The translations under genes and the position numbers were made by a program. Shown piece by piece: positions 44,488 through 53,600 of a DNA stretch of 56,440 nucleotides. Each line of letters begins with the position of its first letter. Within the stretch, counting starts at the first letter, position 1. The DNA lies in NCBI RefSeq assembly GCF_001705665.1, contig NZ_MDHA01000079.1, positions 1 through 56,440 of the forward strand, read 5' to 3'. Under the pieces are notes generated by a model, which was not told where the DNA came from, ran no database searches, and saw only the letters and a program-made list of their open reading frames with translations. Source of the stretch: Thioclava sp. SK-1. GTDB taxonomy: Bacteria > Pseudomonadota > Alphaproteobacteria > Rhodobacterales > Rhodobacteraceae.

Positions 44488-47361
44488 ATGTCGAATACAT
44501 CCGCGCTCAATATCATCAATCTGCAGGTTGTCGCTGAAGATCAGATGACGGCGGATAAAGCCGATGGCAGCTATGCCGCCAATGTCGCCTCTGACGCGAA
44601 ATACTATTTCTGGCAAAGCAGCCTGCAGACGATTCCGATTGGGATGGATGGCAATCCCGAACAATTCGCAGCCAAGATCAGCGAAGCGTTGCCCGGCGTG
44701 AATACCCTGCGCCTGCCCTTTAATGAATTCAGCTTTAATGCCGATGGCACCCTGCATGAGCAATATGAGCGCTTTCTGACCGCCGCTGCGGCCGAAGGAT
44801 TTCAGATTATCTTCACCTATGCCGGTGGCGATGCACAACGCTTTGACGATGGTGGCTCGGGGGATGCGGATGCGATTTATACTGCGCTCGATGGGCATAT
44901 TTATGACGGTATGGAGCAGGGTTGGTCCAATTTAACCGCCTGGCTGGAAGCCCATACCGATGTCGCCAGCGCGGTCTATGGTTTTGAACTGGCAAATGAA
45001 CCCGCCACCTATGCGCGTGGGGCAGGCCTGGATGATCTTGCAACGTCACACCGTTTCGTGGAACTTTATGCGACCCATATGGCGGAATTGTCCGACCTGA
45101 TCGGCGCCTCACTTGGGGGGAAATTTCTGGTCGGAGGCTGGAGCTACTCTGCCGGGTTTGACGATCTGGCCAAGGGCGATCTGGGCGGGCTTAGCGCGCT
45201 GGAATATTTGCGTGTCTCACTGGGGGAGGATCTGGTGTGGGCGTCGCATCTTTATCCGGGCTGGGGTGACACGGACCAGGCCACAACCACGGCCGAATTG
45301 GACGCGATGCTGGAAGCGCATTACGCCATCTTGGGTGATGATGACATCATCTTGACCGAAACAAACGCGAATGGCGCATTCGCAGATAATGTTGCGGAAA
45401 TCGACAGCGCCATCTTCCTGTTCTCCCGCAGCCACGAATGGTTCGCCGAGGCAGGTATTGGCGCCGCATGGTTCCCCGGTGTGGAAACAGGTGGATCGAA
45501 TTTTGTCGTCATCGACGCGAATGGAAGCCTGCGCTATCTGCATGCAAATTCCCTTGGCCACGGCTTGAACCTGTTTTCGCTGGGCGAGGCCCCGGCGGAC
45601 CACGAGAATGACGAGGCGATCACGACGGATATCGTCGCCGCGCGACTGCGCAACGAGGCCTATCAGGAAAATCCATTGGGCTTTGACGATGTGGATGGCG
45701 TCGGCTTTGGTTATGGCTACGGCGGCAATGACACTATTACAGGCCATGACCGGATTGCCGATTTCGCCTATGGCGGCACAGGCGATGATGTGATTGCCGG
45801 GCTTGGCGCCGATGACCATCTTTATGGCCAATATGGTGCAGACAGTTTGTCCGGCGGTGACGGTCATGACCATCTGTTTGGCGGCGATGGTGATGACGTG
45901 CTGGCCGGCGGCCTGGACAATGACCAGCTGAACGGCGGCGATGGCGCTGATCTATTTGTGCATACAGGCGGGTCCGATGACATCACCGATTACCGTCACG
46001 CCGAGGGTGATCGACTGGATCTGGGCCAGGGCGCGCTGGAATTTGCAACCCTTTTGTCGTTGGGCACCGTGACGGATGCGAACGGGAACGGATCACAGAC
46101 CGACCTTGTGATCACGACCGACAGCGGACAGGTGACGCTGTATAATTTCACCGTGTTGAATGCCGCAGATATTGCGGCAGCAGGCAGTGCGGTACATGGA
46201 ACGGGCGCGGCAGACACCTTGTCAGGCACCGCAGAAGACGACGTGATCATTGCGGGCGCCGGCGATGACACGCTTTTGGCCGGAGCGGGCAATGATACAT
46301 TGCAAGGCGGGGCCGGTGACGACTATTTGCATTCGGGCAAATACGGCGCGCAGCTCGAAGGTGGCGCCGGCAATGATGAGCTGTTGTTGATCGCATCAAA
46401 AGGCGGCACCCATATCGCCAGCGGCGGCGAAGGCGCAGATGTGTTTCGCATCCTTGGCACCTCTGGCAGTAAAATCGCTAAAACGACGATTACCGATTTT
46501 ACCGCAGCCGAAGATAGCATCATGATTGACGGTGTGGATTTGGCCACGCGCTTGGCCACCGGGCTTGCCGATGGCTCCGCTAGCCTGCTGCAAGACGGGA
46601 CCGATGTGGTGATCACATTCAGCCCCACCCAAAGCCTGACATTAAGTGACATGCAGGCCGATGCACTGATGAGCACCTTAGGATTGGGCCCGACACAGGT
46701 GACGACGCTTTCCGTTGAAGACACCCTGATCGACGGTTGGGTCGATGCCAAGGGGATCGCCGCCACACAGGGTGCGGATTTGCTGACGGGCACCGATGTG
46801 CAGGATATCATTGTCGCAGGCAGCGGCGATGATGTGATCCATGCCGGACGCGGGGATGATCAGGTGTTCGGCGGCAGCGGCAACGATTTGCTGACGGGCA
46901 GTGCTGGCGATGACACGCTGGCCGGGGGCACCGGGAATGACACCCTGACAGGCAATAAAGGCGCAAATGTTCTTATCGGGGATCATGGCGATGACCTGAT
47001 CCAAAGCGGGCTTCACGGGTCCAGCCTGGACGGCGGCACCGGATCAGATGTCTTGGTTTTTGATTTGGCACGCGGCGCAGACCATATTGGCACAGGCGGC
47101 GCAGATGCAGATATGTTCCAATTTGACAATACGGCAGGGGCCCGTACCGGATCGGTCACAATCACTGACTTTGAGCTGGGCGTAGACCAGTTCCGCATTG
47201 ATGGCACCATGGGTGGCGAGTGGCTTAACGACGCTGTCGCCGCTGGCACGGCCACGATCACCCAGGTCAATGGCGACACGGTCGTGGATGACCTGATCGG
47301 CGGCGATCGCTTTGTGTTTCAAGGCATCACGGCAAGCGATTTTGAAGAAAGCCTATTGTGA
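44488..47361 (+). CDS. GH5-like glycoside hydrolase fused to RTX calcium-binding repeats
   Basis: 957 residues. Residues about 1-370 resemble a GH5/cellulase-type TIM barrel: LRLPFNEFSFN, acid/base candidate Glu171 in FELANEPATY, HLYPGW (His254, Tyr256) and nucleophile candidate Glu291 in LTETNANG. From about 411 on there are three blocks of GGxGxDxhx nonapeptides (about 411-490, 575-640 and 775-850), each followed by a domain with an ITDF or ITDYR motif. No N-terminal signal peptide is seen; RTX proteins leave by type I secretion through C-terminal signals. No HlyB/HlyD/TolC genes are nearby. The substrate polysaccharide is unknown (beta-glucan or mannan by family). GGAAGAG precedes the ATG, and a 256-bp AT-rich region lies upstream. 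Confidence 0.87.
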   Translation: MSNTSALNIINLQVVAEDQMTADKADGSYAANVASDAKYYFWQSSLQTIPIGMDGNPEQFAAKISEALPGVNTLRLPFNEFSFNADGTLHEQYERFLTAAAAEGFQIIFTYAGGDAQRFDDGGSGDADAIYTALDGHIYDGMEQGWSNLTAWLEAHTDVASAVYGFELANEPATYARGAGLDDLATSHRFVELYATHMAELSDLIGASLGGKFLVGGWSYSAGFDDLAKGDLGGLSALEYLRVSLGEDLVWASHLYPGWGDTDQATTTAELDAMLEAHYAILGDDDIILTETNANGAFADNVAEIDSAIFLFSRSHEWFAEAGIGAAWFPGVETGGSNFVVIDANGSLRYLHANSLGHGLNLFSLGEAPADHENDEAITTDIVAARLRNEAYQENPLGFDDVDGVGFGYGYGGNDTITGHDRIADFAYGGTGDDVIAGLGADDHLYGQYGADSLSGGDGHDHLFGGDGDDVLAGGLDNDQLNGGDGADLFVHTGGSDDITDYRHAEGDRLDLGQGALEFATLLSLGTVTDANGNGSQTDLVITTDSGQVTLYNFTVLNAADIAAAGSAVHGTGAADTLSGTAEDDVIIAGAGDDTLLAGAGNDTLQGGAGDDYLHSGKYGAQLEGGAGNDELLLIASKGGTHIASGGEGADVFRILGTSGSKIAKTTITDFTAAEDSIMIDGVDLATRLATGLADGSASLLQDGTDVVITFSPTQSLTLSDMQADALMSTLGLGPTQVTTLSVEDTLIDGWVDAKGIAATQGADLLTGTDVQDIIVAGSGDDVIHAGRGDDQVFGGSGNDLLTGSAGDDTLAGGTGNDTLTGNKGANVLIGDHGDDLIQSGLHGSSLDGGTGSDVLVFDLARGADHIGTGGADADMFQFDNTAGARTGSVTITDFELGVDQFRIDGTMGGEWLNDAVAAGTATITQVNGDTVVDDLIGGDRFVFQGITASDFEESLL

Positions 47362-47365
47362 TATA

Positions 47366-47401
47366 AAGCCGGGCCGCATCTGTTTCGGTACGACCCGGCT
47401 T
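47366..47401. terminator. Terminator between the RTX protein and CHAP lipoprotein genes
   Basis: AAGCCGGG (47366-47373) pairs with CCCGGCTT (47394-47401) with a 20-nt loop, 5 bp after the RTX gene stop. The genes converge. On the minus strand TTTATAT follows. Confidence 0.6.
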
Positions 47402-47448
47402 AGAGCTCCGTTGGGAACGACCCGCCTGAATTACCTGCGAAAGGCGGA

Positions 47449-48027
47449 TTACCCCTGTGCAAGCGGCAGGATGAACCCATAGATTGGATAAGTGCTGCCA
47501 TATGATTGCGCGTTGCTTTTGACACGGACGGCAGACCAGTCGTTGTTTTCCGACACATCCATGACTTCCATGCCAAGCGACACCTTGTTGCGCTTCCAAT
47601 TGGCATGGTCAATTTGGATGATCCGCTCTGACACCACTTTGGACACAACGGCCACATGCCCCATCGGCATTTTCCGCGTTCCTTGGAAGACCATCACGGC
47701 CCCTTCGGCGGGCGTGTTGCGCTGCGGGTAAACCCCTTGTGCGCTGCGCCACCAGGTGCGCGCATTGCCACGGATTTCAACGCCACTGGCATTGCGGGCA
47801 AAAGGCACGCACCACACACGCTGGCCCCGGGCATCCATTTCTAGCGCGGTGCGGATGGCGTATTGTTTACGCTCATTGTCCAGACCTGCAGGCCGCGCAT
47901 GTTCGGGCGCAAAGCTCATAGAACCCATACGTCCATCGGGCGCCTTGGAACAGGCCGTCAGGGTCAACATAGTGGCGCATGCAAGCAGCAGCCCACGAAA
48001 AGAGGTCATCGCGAATTTCACGCTCAT
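47449..48027 (-). CDS. CHAP-domain lipoprotein, putative peptidoglycan amidase/endopeptidase
   Basis: 192 residues. A lipoprotein signal ends in LTLTAC (Cys26 for lipidation). The CHAP domain (about 60-190) has catalytic candidates Cys73 in WCVPFARNASG and a His in MGHVAVVSKV, followed by IIQIDHANW. CHAP enzymes cut peptidoglycan cross-links or amide bonds. WCVPFAR is the alphaproteobacterial form of the motif. ATG 48027 has GGGA close upstream; Met7 (48009) is an alternative. It is likely anchored in the outer membrane facing the periplasm. Monocistronic; the genes upstream and downstream are unrelated in strand or spacing. Confidence 0.86.
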   Translation of the reverse strand: MSVKFAMTSFRGLLLACATMLTLTACSKAPDGRMGSMSFAPEHARPAGLDNERKQYAIRTALEMDARGQRVWCVPFARNASGVEIRGNARTWWRSAQGVYPQRNTPAEGAVMVFQGTRKMPMGHVAVVSKVVSERIIQIDHANWKRNKVSLGMEVMDVSENNDWSAVRVKSNAQSYGSTYPIYGFILPLAQG

Positions 48028-48358
48028 CTGTCCCGAATAGTTTTTGCTATGCCCATGTGCTCCGGGCTGTTGACGAGCGTTTGAAGGATTTTGTGGTTAA
48101 AACAAAGAGGGCGTATTTTTCACCGGCGGAAACTTGCCAAATTTTTGCAAATGGTCGGGAACAAATTCCCTTGTCCTACGTTTCTTCCTGTTGAAAACAT
48201 GATGTTTTACGGCAGGTATACGGCCGGTGCCGGACGGCATGAGCCGCACTCACTCACCGCGGCCTGACCTCACGCGGGACGGAGCGGCGTTTACCAAAGC
48301 GCGCGAAAAGCACTGCTTCACAGAATCACGCACCCCGTTTTCGCGGTGTTTTGGCGGC
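48028..48358. other. Gene-free region between nagA 3' end and the CHAP gene
   Basis: 331 bp holding the CHAP promoter region and the nagA 3' end. A single TTTGCAAA octamer is at 48144-48151. No convincing terminator for nagA and no gene were found. Confidence 0.5.
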
Positions 48359-49459
48359 TTACAAAAACCTGTCTGGGTCGCAACGATGCAAGTCCGCATC
48401 CAAAATCAGCACCTCCTCCAGCGGGGTGCCTGGCGCGATCTGTGGATGGTCCAATCCCATCACATCGCGCGGGGTGATGGCCGCCATCTGATAGGCGTCG
48501 TGCAAGTCCAATCCAACGTTCACCACCGCATTGCGCAGACATGTCACCAGATCAACATGCGCCCCGGCCAGCGCCCCCTGCGCATTGACCAAAGCACCGT
48601 CCCGGACCAAAATCTGCTCGCCATAAAGTTCAAATTGATCAGGGCCGCCAATCGTCGCCATCGCATCTGATACCATGAACATCCGATCCTTTGGCCGGGC
48701 CCGGCAGGCCAGCGCCACCATATCCCAGGCGACATGATGCCCGTCGATGATAATGCCACTGTAAGCGTCTGACAAAATCGCCGCCGCCAGCAGGCCCGGC
48801 GCACGTGAGCCCATCTGCGGCATTGCATTATACAGATGCGTCACGCAGCCAATCCCCAATGCAAACCCGGTCCGGGCCTGCTCGGCACTCGCCGCACTAT
48901 GGCCAGCGGACACGACCGCCCCCAGCTTCACAAGCGTGCGAATATCGTCCCCGGCAACGCATTCCGGCGCAAGCGTGACCTTTACCGGCAAATCCCGCGC
49001 CCGCAGTTTTGCCACGATATCCAATGTATCGCGGTCAAAGGCCCGGATATGGTCCGCGCTATGCGTGCCGCGCCGTGACGGGTTCAGATGTGGCCCTTCC
49101 AGATGCAGTCCGACAAATCCTGGCAGCCCCTGCGCCGCCAACGCGGCATCGGCAGCCCGGTGCATTTTCGCGGCCTCGCAGGTGATCAATGTCGGCATCA
49201 CCCAACCTGTGCCCCGCGCCCGCTGTGTCGCCACGATATGGCGGATCGCGCTGATATCCGGATTGGAGTTCAACATAACCCCGCCGCTGCCATTCACCTG
49301 CAAATCTGTCAGCGCGGGCGCGACCAGTGCCACCTCCTGATCATAGGGCTGTTTCCGAAAGGGCTGGATTGCGCGGATCGAAGTCGCATCCATATGCACA
49401 AGCTGATCGGCGCACATAGCGCCGTCCCGCCACAGCTGGCGTGCCAATATCGCCACCAT
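48359..49459 (-). CDS. nagA: N-acetylglucosamine-6-phosphate deacetylase
   Basis: 366 residues of the amidohydrolase superfamily: ALTDLQVNGSGGVMLNS at the N-terminus, LHLEGPHLNPSRRGTH (metal Glu), VSAGHSAASAEQ (His), THLYNAMPQMGSRAPG (His, dimer Arg) and VSDAMATIGG (catalytic Asp). It removes acetate from GlcNAc-6-phosphate. ATG 49459 leaves a 1-bp gap to the kinase gene upstream; an in-frame ATG at 49564 would overlap it by about 100 bp. Coupled with the ROK kinase it would process GlcNAc from cell-wall recycling or chitin; nagB is not in the window. Confidence 0.93.
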   Translation of the reverse strand: MVAILARQLWRDGAMCADQLVHMDATSIRAIQPFRKQPYDQEVALVAPALTDLQVNGSGGVMLNSNPDISAIRHIVATQRARGTGWVMPTLITCEAAKMHRAADAALAAQGLPGFVGLHLEGPHLNPSRRGTHSADHIRAFDRDTLDIVAKLRARDLPVKVTLAPECVAGDDIRTLVKLGAVVSAGHSAASAEQARTGFALGIGCVTHLYNAMPQMGSRAPGLLAAAILSDAYSGIIIDGHHVAWDMVALACRARPKDRMFMVSDAMATIGGPDQFELYGEQILVRDGALVNAQGALAGAHVDLVTCLRNAVVNVGLDLHDAYQMAAITPRDVMGLDHPQIAPGTPLEEVLILDADLHRCDPDRFL

Positions 49460-49460
49460 G

Positions 49461-50375
49461 TCATCCCCCTCGCAGCTGTTGTGTTGCAAAGATCGCTGCG
49501 CCCCTTGCGCCAGAGCTGTCGCCATGTTCCGCCAAAGCGATCTGCGGCAAAGGGCTGGTGCCAAGGCGGCACCGTTCCAATCCGCTTTGCAGCCGATTCA
49601 GCACCCCCGGAATCTTGGAAAGCCCGCCGCCTAGGACAATCACGCCCGGATCATGGTTAAGATGAAGGTCCAAAAGCAGCTCTCCAGCCAGATCTGACCA
49701 GGTGTTCAAAACCTGCTTTGCCACGAAATCTGTTTCTGCCAAAACCACCAGATCGGGCACCGCGATGTCCCTCGACAAGGCCTGCGCAGCCATCCATGAC
49801 AGCCCGGGACCGGCCAAATAGGCCTCATAGCATCCCAGCTTTTTGCAGCCGCATTGGCGCAAGGGCAGGCCCGATTGCGCCAGCCACCTGGCCGGCACGC
49901 CCAGATGCCCCACCTCCAGCGCGAGCCCCGTACAGCGGGGTATCAGACGCCCGTCAATTGCCAGCCCTGCCCCAACACCGGTGCCAATAATCAGCCCCAG
50001 AACGCTGTCATATCCCTGCCCGGCACCCAGCGTCGCCTCAGATAAAGCGAAGGCCAGACTGTCGTTGACCAACGCCAAAGAGCACCCTGTCAAGGTTTTA
50101 ATATCATTGACTAAATTAGAGCCAGAAAGCGGCAGATTTGCGGCATATATTTGCTGCGTTTGCGGCGCCATAATCCCAGGGAAACCAATCCCAATCGGCA
50201 GCGTGCCACCCGCCTGTTCATGCAACCATCCGATCTGCTCTGCCAGCGCAGCACACAGCCTGTCGTAACCCTCAGATGGGGTCGCAATTCGCCGTGTCAC
50301 ACAGGTATTGAACCCGGCATCAAACAGCCGCGCCTCGATCTTTGTGCCGCCCAGATCAATTCCGCCCGATTGCAT
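49461..50375 (-). CDS. nagK: ROK-family N-acetylglucosamine/sugar kinase
   Basis: 304 residues. The ATP phosphate loop is GGIDLGGTKIEARLFD at the N-terminus. The catalytic Asp lies in LVNDSLAFALSEA. GLIIGTGVGAGLAIDG follows, then the ROK zinc motif in CGCKKLGCYEAYLAG with the upstream GHLGV His. GlcNAc kinase is chosen over glucose/fructose kinase because nagA follows after 1 bp. It faces the divergent gene at 50574, with a large inverted repeat between. Confidence 0.85.
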   Translation of the reverse strand: MQSGGIDLGGTKIEARLFDAGFNTCVTRRIATPSEGYDRLCAALAEQIGWLHEQAGGTLPIGIGFPGIMAPQTQQIYAANLPLSGSNLVNDIKTLTGCSLALVNDSLAFALSEATLGAGQGYDSVLGLIIGTGVGAGLAIDGRLIPRCTGLALEVGHLGVPARWLAQSGLPLRQCGCKKLGCYEAYLAGPGLSWMAAQALSRDIAVPDLVVLAETDFVAKQVLNTWSDLAGELLLDLHLNHDPGVIVLGGGLSKIPGVLNRLQSGLERCRLGTSPLPQIALAEHGDSSGARGAAIFATQQLRGG

Positions 50376-50462
50376 TCAACCACGCCCCCGCCACCCTGCT
50401 TGCGCTTGATCTAGTCGCAAGCGCACACAGCACGCAAGCCATTCGGCCAAGGTCGCATGAAA

Positions 50463-50494
50463 TTAAAATATGTTAAATTCCTAACATATTTTAA
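50463..50494. promoter_or_regulatory. Perfect 13-bp-arm inverted repeat in the nagK/50574 divergent region
   Basis: TTAAAATATGTTA (50463-50475) and TAACATATTTTAA (50482-50494) are exact complements around a 6-nt centre. A second small palindrome, TTAAC-CA-GTTAA, overlaps its right end (50491-50502). In a GC-rich genome this AT-rich symmetry is a strong operator candidate for one or both divergent genes. Confidence 0.75.
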
Positions 50495-50573
50495 CCAGTT
50501 AACCCGAATGCGCCCCGGAAAACCCTGCAATTATGCGAGTATATTTCGTGAACAATGATGATTCGAGGATCCC

Positions 50574-51062
50574 ATGCGCGCCATTCTTGTCTGCCTAACA
50601 TTGGCCATCGCACTCCCTTTCGTAAGCGCGCGACCCTCAGTCGCGGGTGAAACGATATTGACGCTTGAAGGCGAGTTCGCGTCAGGCCATCAAACCCATG
50701 AATTCGACCTGGATGCGCTATCCGCGCTGCCTGGGAATAATTTCACGACAACGACAATCTGGACCGACGGACCGCAAGATTTTCGCGGCATCCCACTGCG
50801 TGACCTGCTGGAGCAGTTTGGCATTGATAGTGGCACATTGGTTGTAACCGCGATCAATGATTACGCGGTCTCGATCCCCGTATCAGAGATCCTCAATAGC
50901 GAAGCGCTATTGGCCTATGAACGCAACGGCAAACCAATGTCTGTACGCGACAAAGGCCCGTTATGGGTCGTCTATCCGTATGATTCCAGCGAGGAGCTTC
51001 GGACAGAGGTCATTTATACACGCAGCGTTTGGCAGGTCGCCAAGCTGACCGTCGACGAGTAA
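50574..51062 (+). CDS. Small periplasmic sulfite-oxidase-fold protein lacking the molybdenum-ligand cysteine
   Basis: 162 residues with a signal peptide (LVCLTLAIALPFVSA, cleavage near VAG-ET). The mature part resembles the oxidoreductase molybdopterin-binding fold: FDLDALSALPG, TIWTDGPQDFRGIPLRDLLEQFGI, YAVSIPVSEI and DKGPLWVVYPYD. The mature region contains no cysteine, whereas sulfite-oxidase-family enzymes bind molybdenum through a conserved one. It is also far shorter than those enzymes. A catalytic role is therefore doubtful, and ligand binding or signal presentation is more likely. The histidine kinase gene starts 11 bp after its stop, so the two are one operon. Confidence 0.82.
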   Translation: MRAILVCLTLAIALPFVSARPSVAGETILTLEGEFASGHQTHEFDLDALSALPGNNFTTTTIWTDGPQDFRGIPLRDLLEQFGIDSGTLVVTAINDYAVSIPVSEILNSEALLAYERNGKPMSVRDKGPLWVVYPYDSSEELRTEVIYTRSVWQVAKLTVDE

Positions 51063-51073
51063 GCGACATTCAG

Positions 51074-53599
51074 ATGCGGCTGTTCGGCGCGCCCTCCTTC
51101 AGATCCTCAATTTTGAAGCAGGTTTCTGCTGCCGTAGCCCTATGCCTATTGATCTTTGCCCTGAATGCAATCTATCGGCACGGCGTTCAGGTCAAACATC
51201 AAATTGACGCCCTCTCCTACGCCAATGCGGACAGTCAACAATGGTCGCTCGTACAGCTGGATGTGGAATTCGGTCAGATGGAGCGCGCTTTGCTGCGGCT
51301 GGACCCACAGCAACCCGACACGATTGACGCGTTCCTGAAACGGTTCGATATCTTCTACAGCCGTGTGGCAATCGTCGGAGAGGGGCAAAGCTTTCAGCCC
51401 ATATTTGTAGATGCAGGGGCGCGCGAAGATTTGAAGAACGTACAAGCGTTCCTTGCGCAAACTGCGAATTTAATTGACGAAAACCGGGCTGATCTGCCGC
51501 GCGAACGCAGCAATCTTCTGGCGCAAATGGGCAGCTTGGAACAAGATGTGCGCGCGATGACCCTGATGGGCCTGAAAGTGTTTTCCGATCAGGTCAAGCT
51601 GCAGCGGGAACAGGTGTTCCACTCTTTGGTAAAGCTGGCTCTGCTGACAGCCGCACTTATTCTTGCCATCAGTGCGGGCCTTGTCGCGCTTTGGTTCCTG
51701 TGGCGCTTTGGCAGCCGCGCCGCACAGTCACTCGGCCGGGCAAAGAACCGGTTGGAGGCGATGATCGGCACGTCTCTAGACGCCGTCATTGTAACCGATG
51801 ACACGTTGCATATCACCGAATTTAACGGCGCCGCCGAAAAGATTTTCGGCTATGCCCGTGACGAGGCGATCGGCTTGCAATTGTCACGCCTTATCACCCC
51901 TGACCCCGATGACAGCACGAACCCTTATCCGTTTGGCCAAGGTCTTGTGAAACTCCTTGCCAAGCGTGACGATGGCACCGTTTTTCCAGCCGAGCTGTCC
52001 ATCGCGGCCACGGAAATCAGCGCCGCACGAAGCTATGTGACATTCCTACGCGATATCTCGGCGCGCGAAGCTGCAAGGCGCGAACTTATCGCCGCGCGCG
52101 ATACCGCGATGGCGGGCGAACGCGCTAAGGCACATTTTGTTGCGGTGATGAGCCATGAGCTGCGCACGCCGCTAAACGGGTTGCTGGGTACGCTTGAACT
52201 GATCCGCGACACCGATCTAGACGCGCGACAGGCCCGCTATATTGAAGCGATGGACCAATCCGGTCAAATTTTGTTGCATCATGTCAATGACGTGCTGGAT
52301 GTCGAGCGACTGGATGCCGGAAAGCTGAAGTTTGAAAATGTCGCCTATGCGCCTACGGATATTGTGCATAAGATTTTCGTCGCGCAAGAAAACGCTGCCA
52401 CGGCACAGCGGAACAAGCTGGAACTGGAGGTCGTCGGCCCAGAAATCGGCCTGTTGATGGGCGACCCAACGCGCGTCCGACAACTGATGGTCAACTTGAT
52501 CGGCAATGCGATTAAATTCACCAAAGATGGCCTAGTCCGTGTAGAGCTGCAGCACGACCGGGTTCAAAATTCTTTGGAAATTCGGGTGATCGATACCGGA
52601 ATCGGGATCGCTCGCGATGATCTAAACCGTATTTTCGACGACTTTTTCGCTGCCAATGCCACTGTTTCAGATGAGATTGCCGGCACCGGTCTGGGGCTGG
52701 GCATTGTACGCCGCCTGATTGAGGCGATGGGCGGCACATATGGCGCCGAAAGCGAATTGGGGGAGGGATCTGTTTTCTGGGTTACCCTGCCCGCGAAACC
52801 CGCGCGCAAACTGCAGGGTGCCGCATCTTCCGTTGTGCAACTGCGCCAACCGCCGAAAGATATCCCCAGCCATGATATTTTGGTAGTGGAAGACAATCCG
52901 CTGAATCGCGTGGTGATGCGCGAAATGCTTATTCGGGCCGGGCATTCTGTTTGGGAGGCAAAGGACGGACAAGCCGGCGTCGATATGGCGCAGGAACGCG
53001 TTTATGACGTGATCTTAATGGACCTGAATATGCCCGTTATGAATGGCCTAGAAGCCACAAGGCATATCCGCGGAAATCCCGGCGCCAATCAATACACCAA
53101 GATCATTGCCGTTACCGCAAATGTGCTGCCAGAGGCGGTTGAAAATCTGCTGCAAGCGGGCTGTGACAAGGTCATTTCAAAACCCATCACGCGCGCGGCG
53201 CTCTCCACCGTTTTTGATGGCACACGAATGCCCGGATCAACCGCCCCCGACCCGAATACAGTCCAGCTTTTGGACAGTGCCGTGCGTGCGGATTTACAAA
53301 GCACTTTTGGTGAGAAAGCCTTTAGTGAGTTGCAACAAGACTTCCTGACCGAAGGTCGGATGCGTCTGGCCTTGTTGCGCCAATTGGTCGATGCCGAAGA
53401 CATGACGCAATATGCCCAGCTGGCGCATCGCTTTGCCGGGTCCTCTGCAATTATTGGGATCTGCGGATTACACCGCATCTTGAAACAACATGAGACGCTG
53501 GCGACCGAAGGCAAGACTGAAAAAATTCGTGAAGGTTTGGAACAGCTTGCTGCGATTTGGGCAGATACTGAAAAAGTGCTGAGCCTGAAGGCGGGCTAA
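51074..53599 (+). CDS. Tripartite hybrid sensor histidine kinase (PAS-HisKA-HATPase-REC-Hpt)
   Basis: 841 residues from ATG 51074. Helices at about 13-33 and 186-211 enclose a 150-residue, mostly helical periplasmic sensor region. A PAS domain (about 225-335) follows, then HisKA with His361 in VMSHELRTP, an ATPase with NLIGNAIKFT, DTGIGI and GTGLGLGI boxes, a receiver with Asp650 in VILMDLNMP and Lys703 in ISKP, and a C-terminal Hpt with His785 in LAHRFAGSSAIIG. All phosphorelay residues are present, so signals can pass His-Asp-His within one chain to a response regulator encoded elsewhere. The 11-bp spacing from the periplasmic protein gene suggests that protein is its accessory sensor. Confidence 0.94.
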   Translation: MRLFGAPSFRSSILKQVSAAVALCLLIFALNAIYRHGVQVKHQIDALSYANADSQQWSLVQLDVEFGQMERALLRLDPQQPDTIDAFLKRFDIFYSRVAIVGEGQSFQPIFVDAGAREDLKNVQAFLAQTANLIDENRADLPRERSNLLAQMGSLEQDVRAMTLMGLKVFSDQVKLQREQVFHSLVKLALLTAALILAISAGLVALWFLWRFGSRAAQSLGRAKNRLEAMIGTSLDAVIVTDDTLHITEFNGAAEKIFGYARDEAIGLQLSRLITPDPDDSTNPYPFGQGLVKLLAKRDDGTVFPAELSIAATEISAARSYVTFLRDISAREAARRELIAARDTAMAGERAKAHFVAVMSHELRTPLNGLLGTLELIRDTDLDARQARYIEAMDQSGQILLHHVNDVLDVERLDAGKLKFENVAYAPTDIVHKIFVAQENAATAQRNKLELEVVGPEIGLLMGDPTRVRQLMVNLIGNAIKFTKDGLVRVELQHDRVQNSLEIRVIDTGIGIARDDLNRIFDDFFAANATVSDEIAGTGLGLGIVRRLIEAMGGTYGAESELGEGSVFWVTLPAKPARKLQGAASSVVQLRQPPKDIPSHDILVVEDNPLNRVVMREMLIRAGHSVWEAKDGQAGVDMAQERVYDVILMDLNMPVMNGLEATRHIRGNPGANQYTKIIAVTANVLPEAVENLLQAGCDKVISKPITRAALSTVFDGTRMPGSTAPDPNTVQLLDSAVRADLQSTFGEKAFSELQQDFLTEGRMRLALLRQLVDAEDMTQYAQLAHRFAGSSAIIGICGLHRILKQHETLATEGKTEKIREGLEQLAAIWADTEKVLSLKAG

Positions 53600-53600
53600 C

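Noticed and set aside
48144-48151. Single TTTGCAAA octamer upstream of the CHAP gene as an acyl-regulator site
   Set aside because: Only one perfect copy is present; the regulator's own region has two copies with fixed spacing, so a lone octamer is weak evidence.
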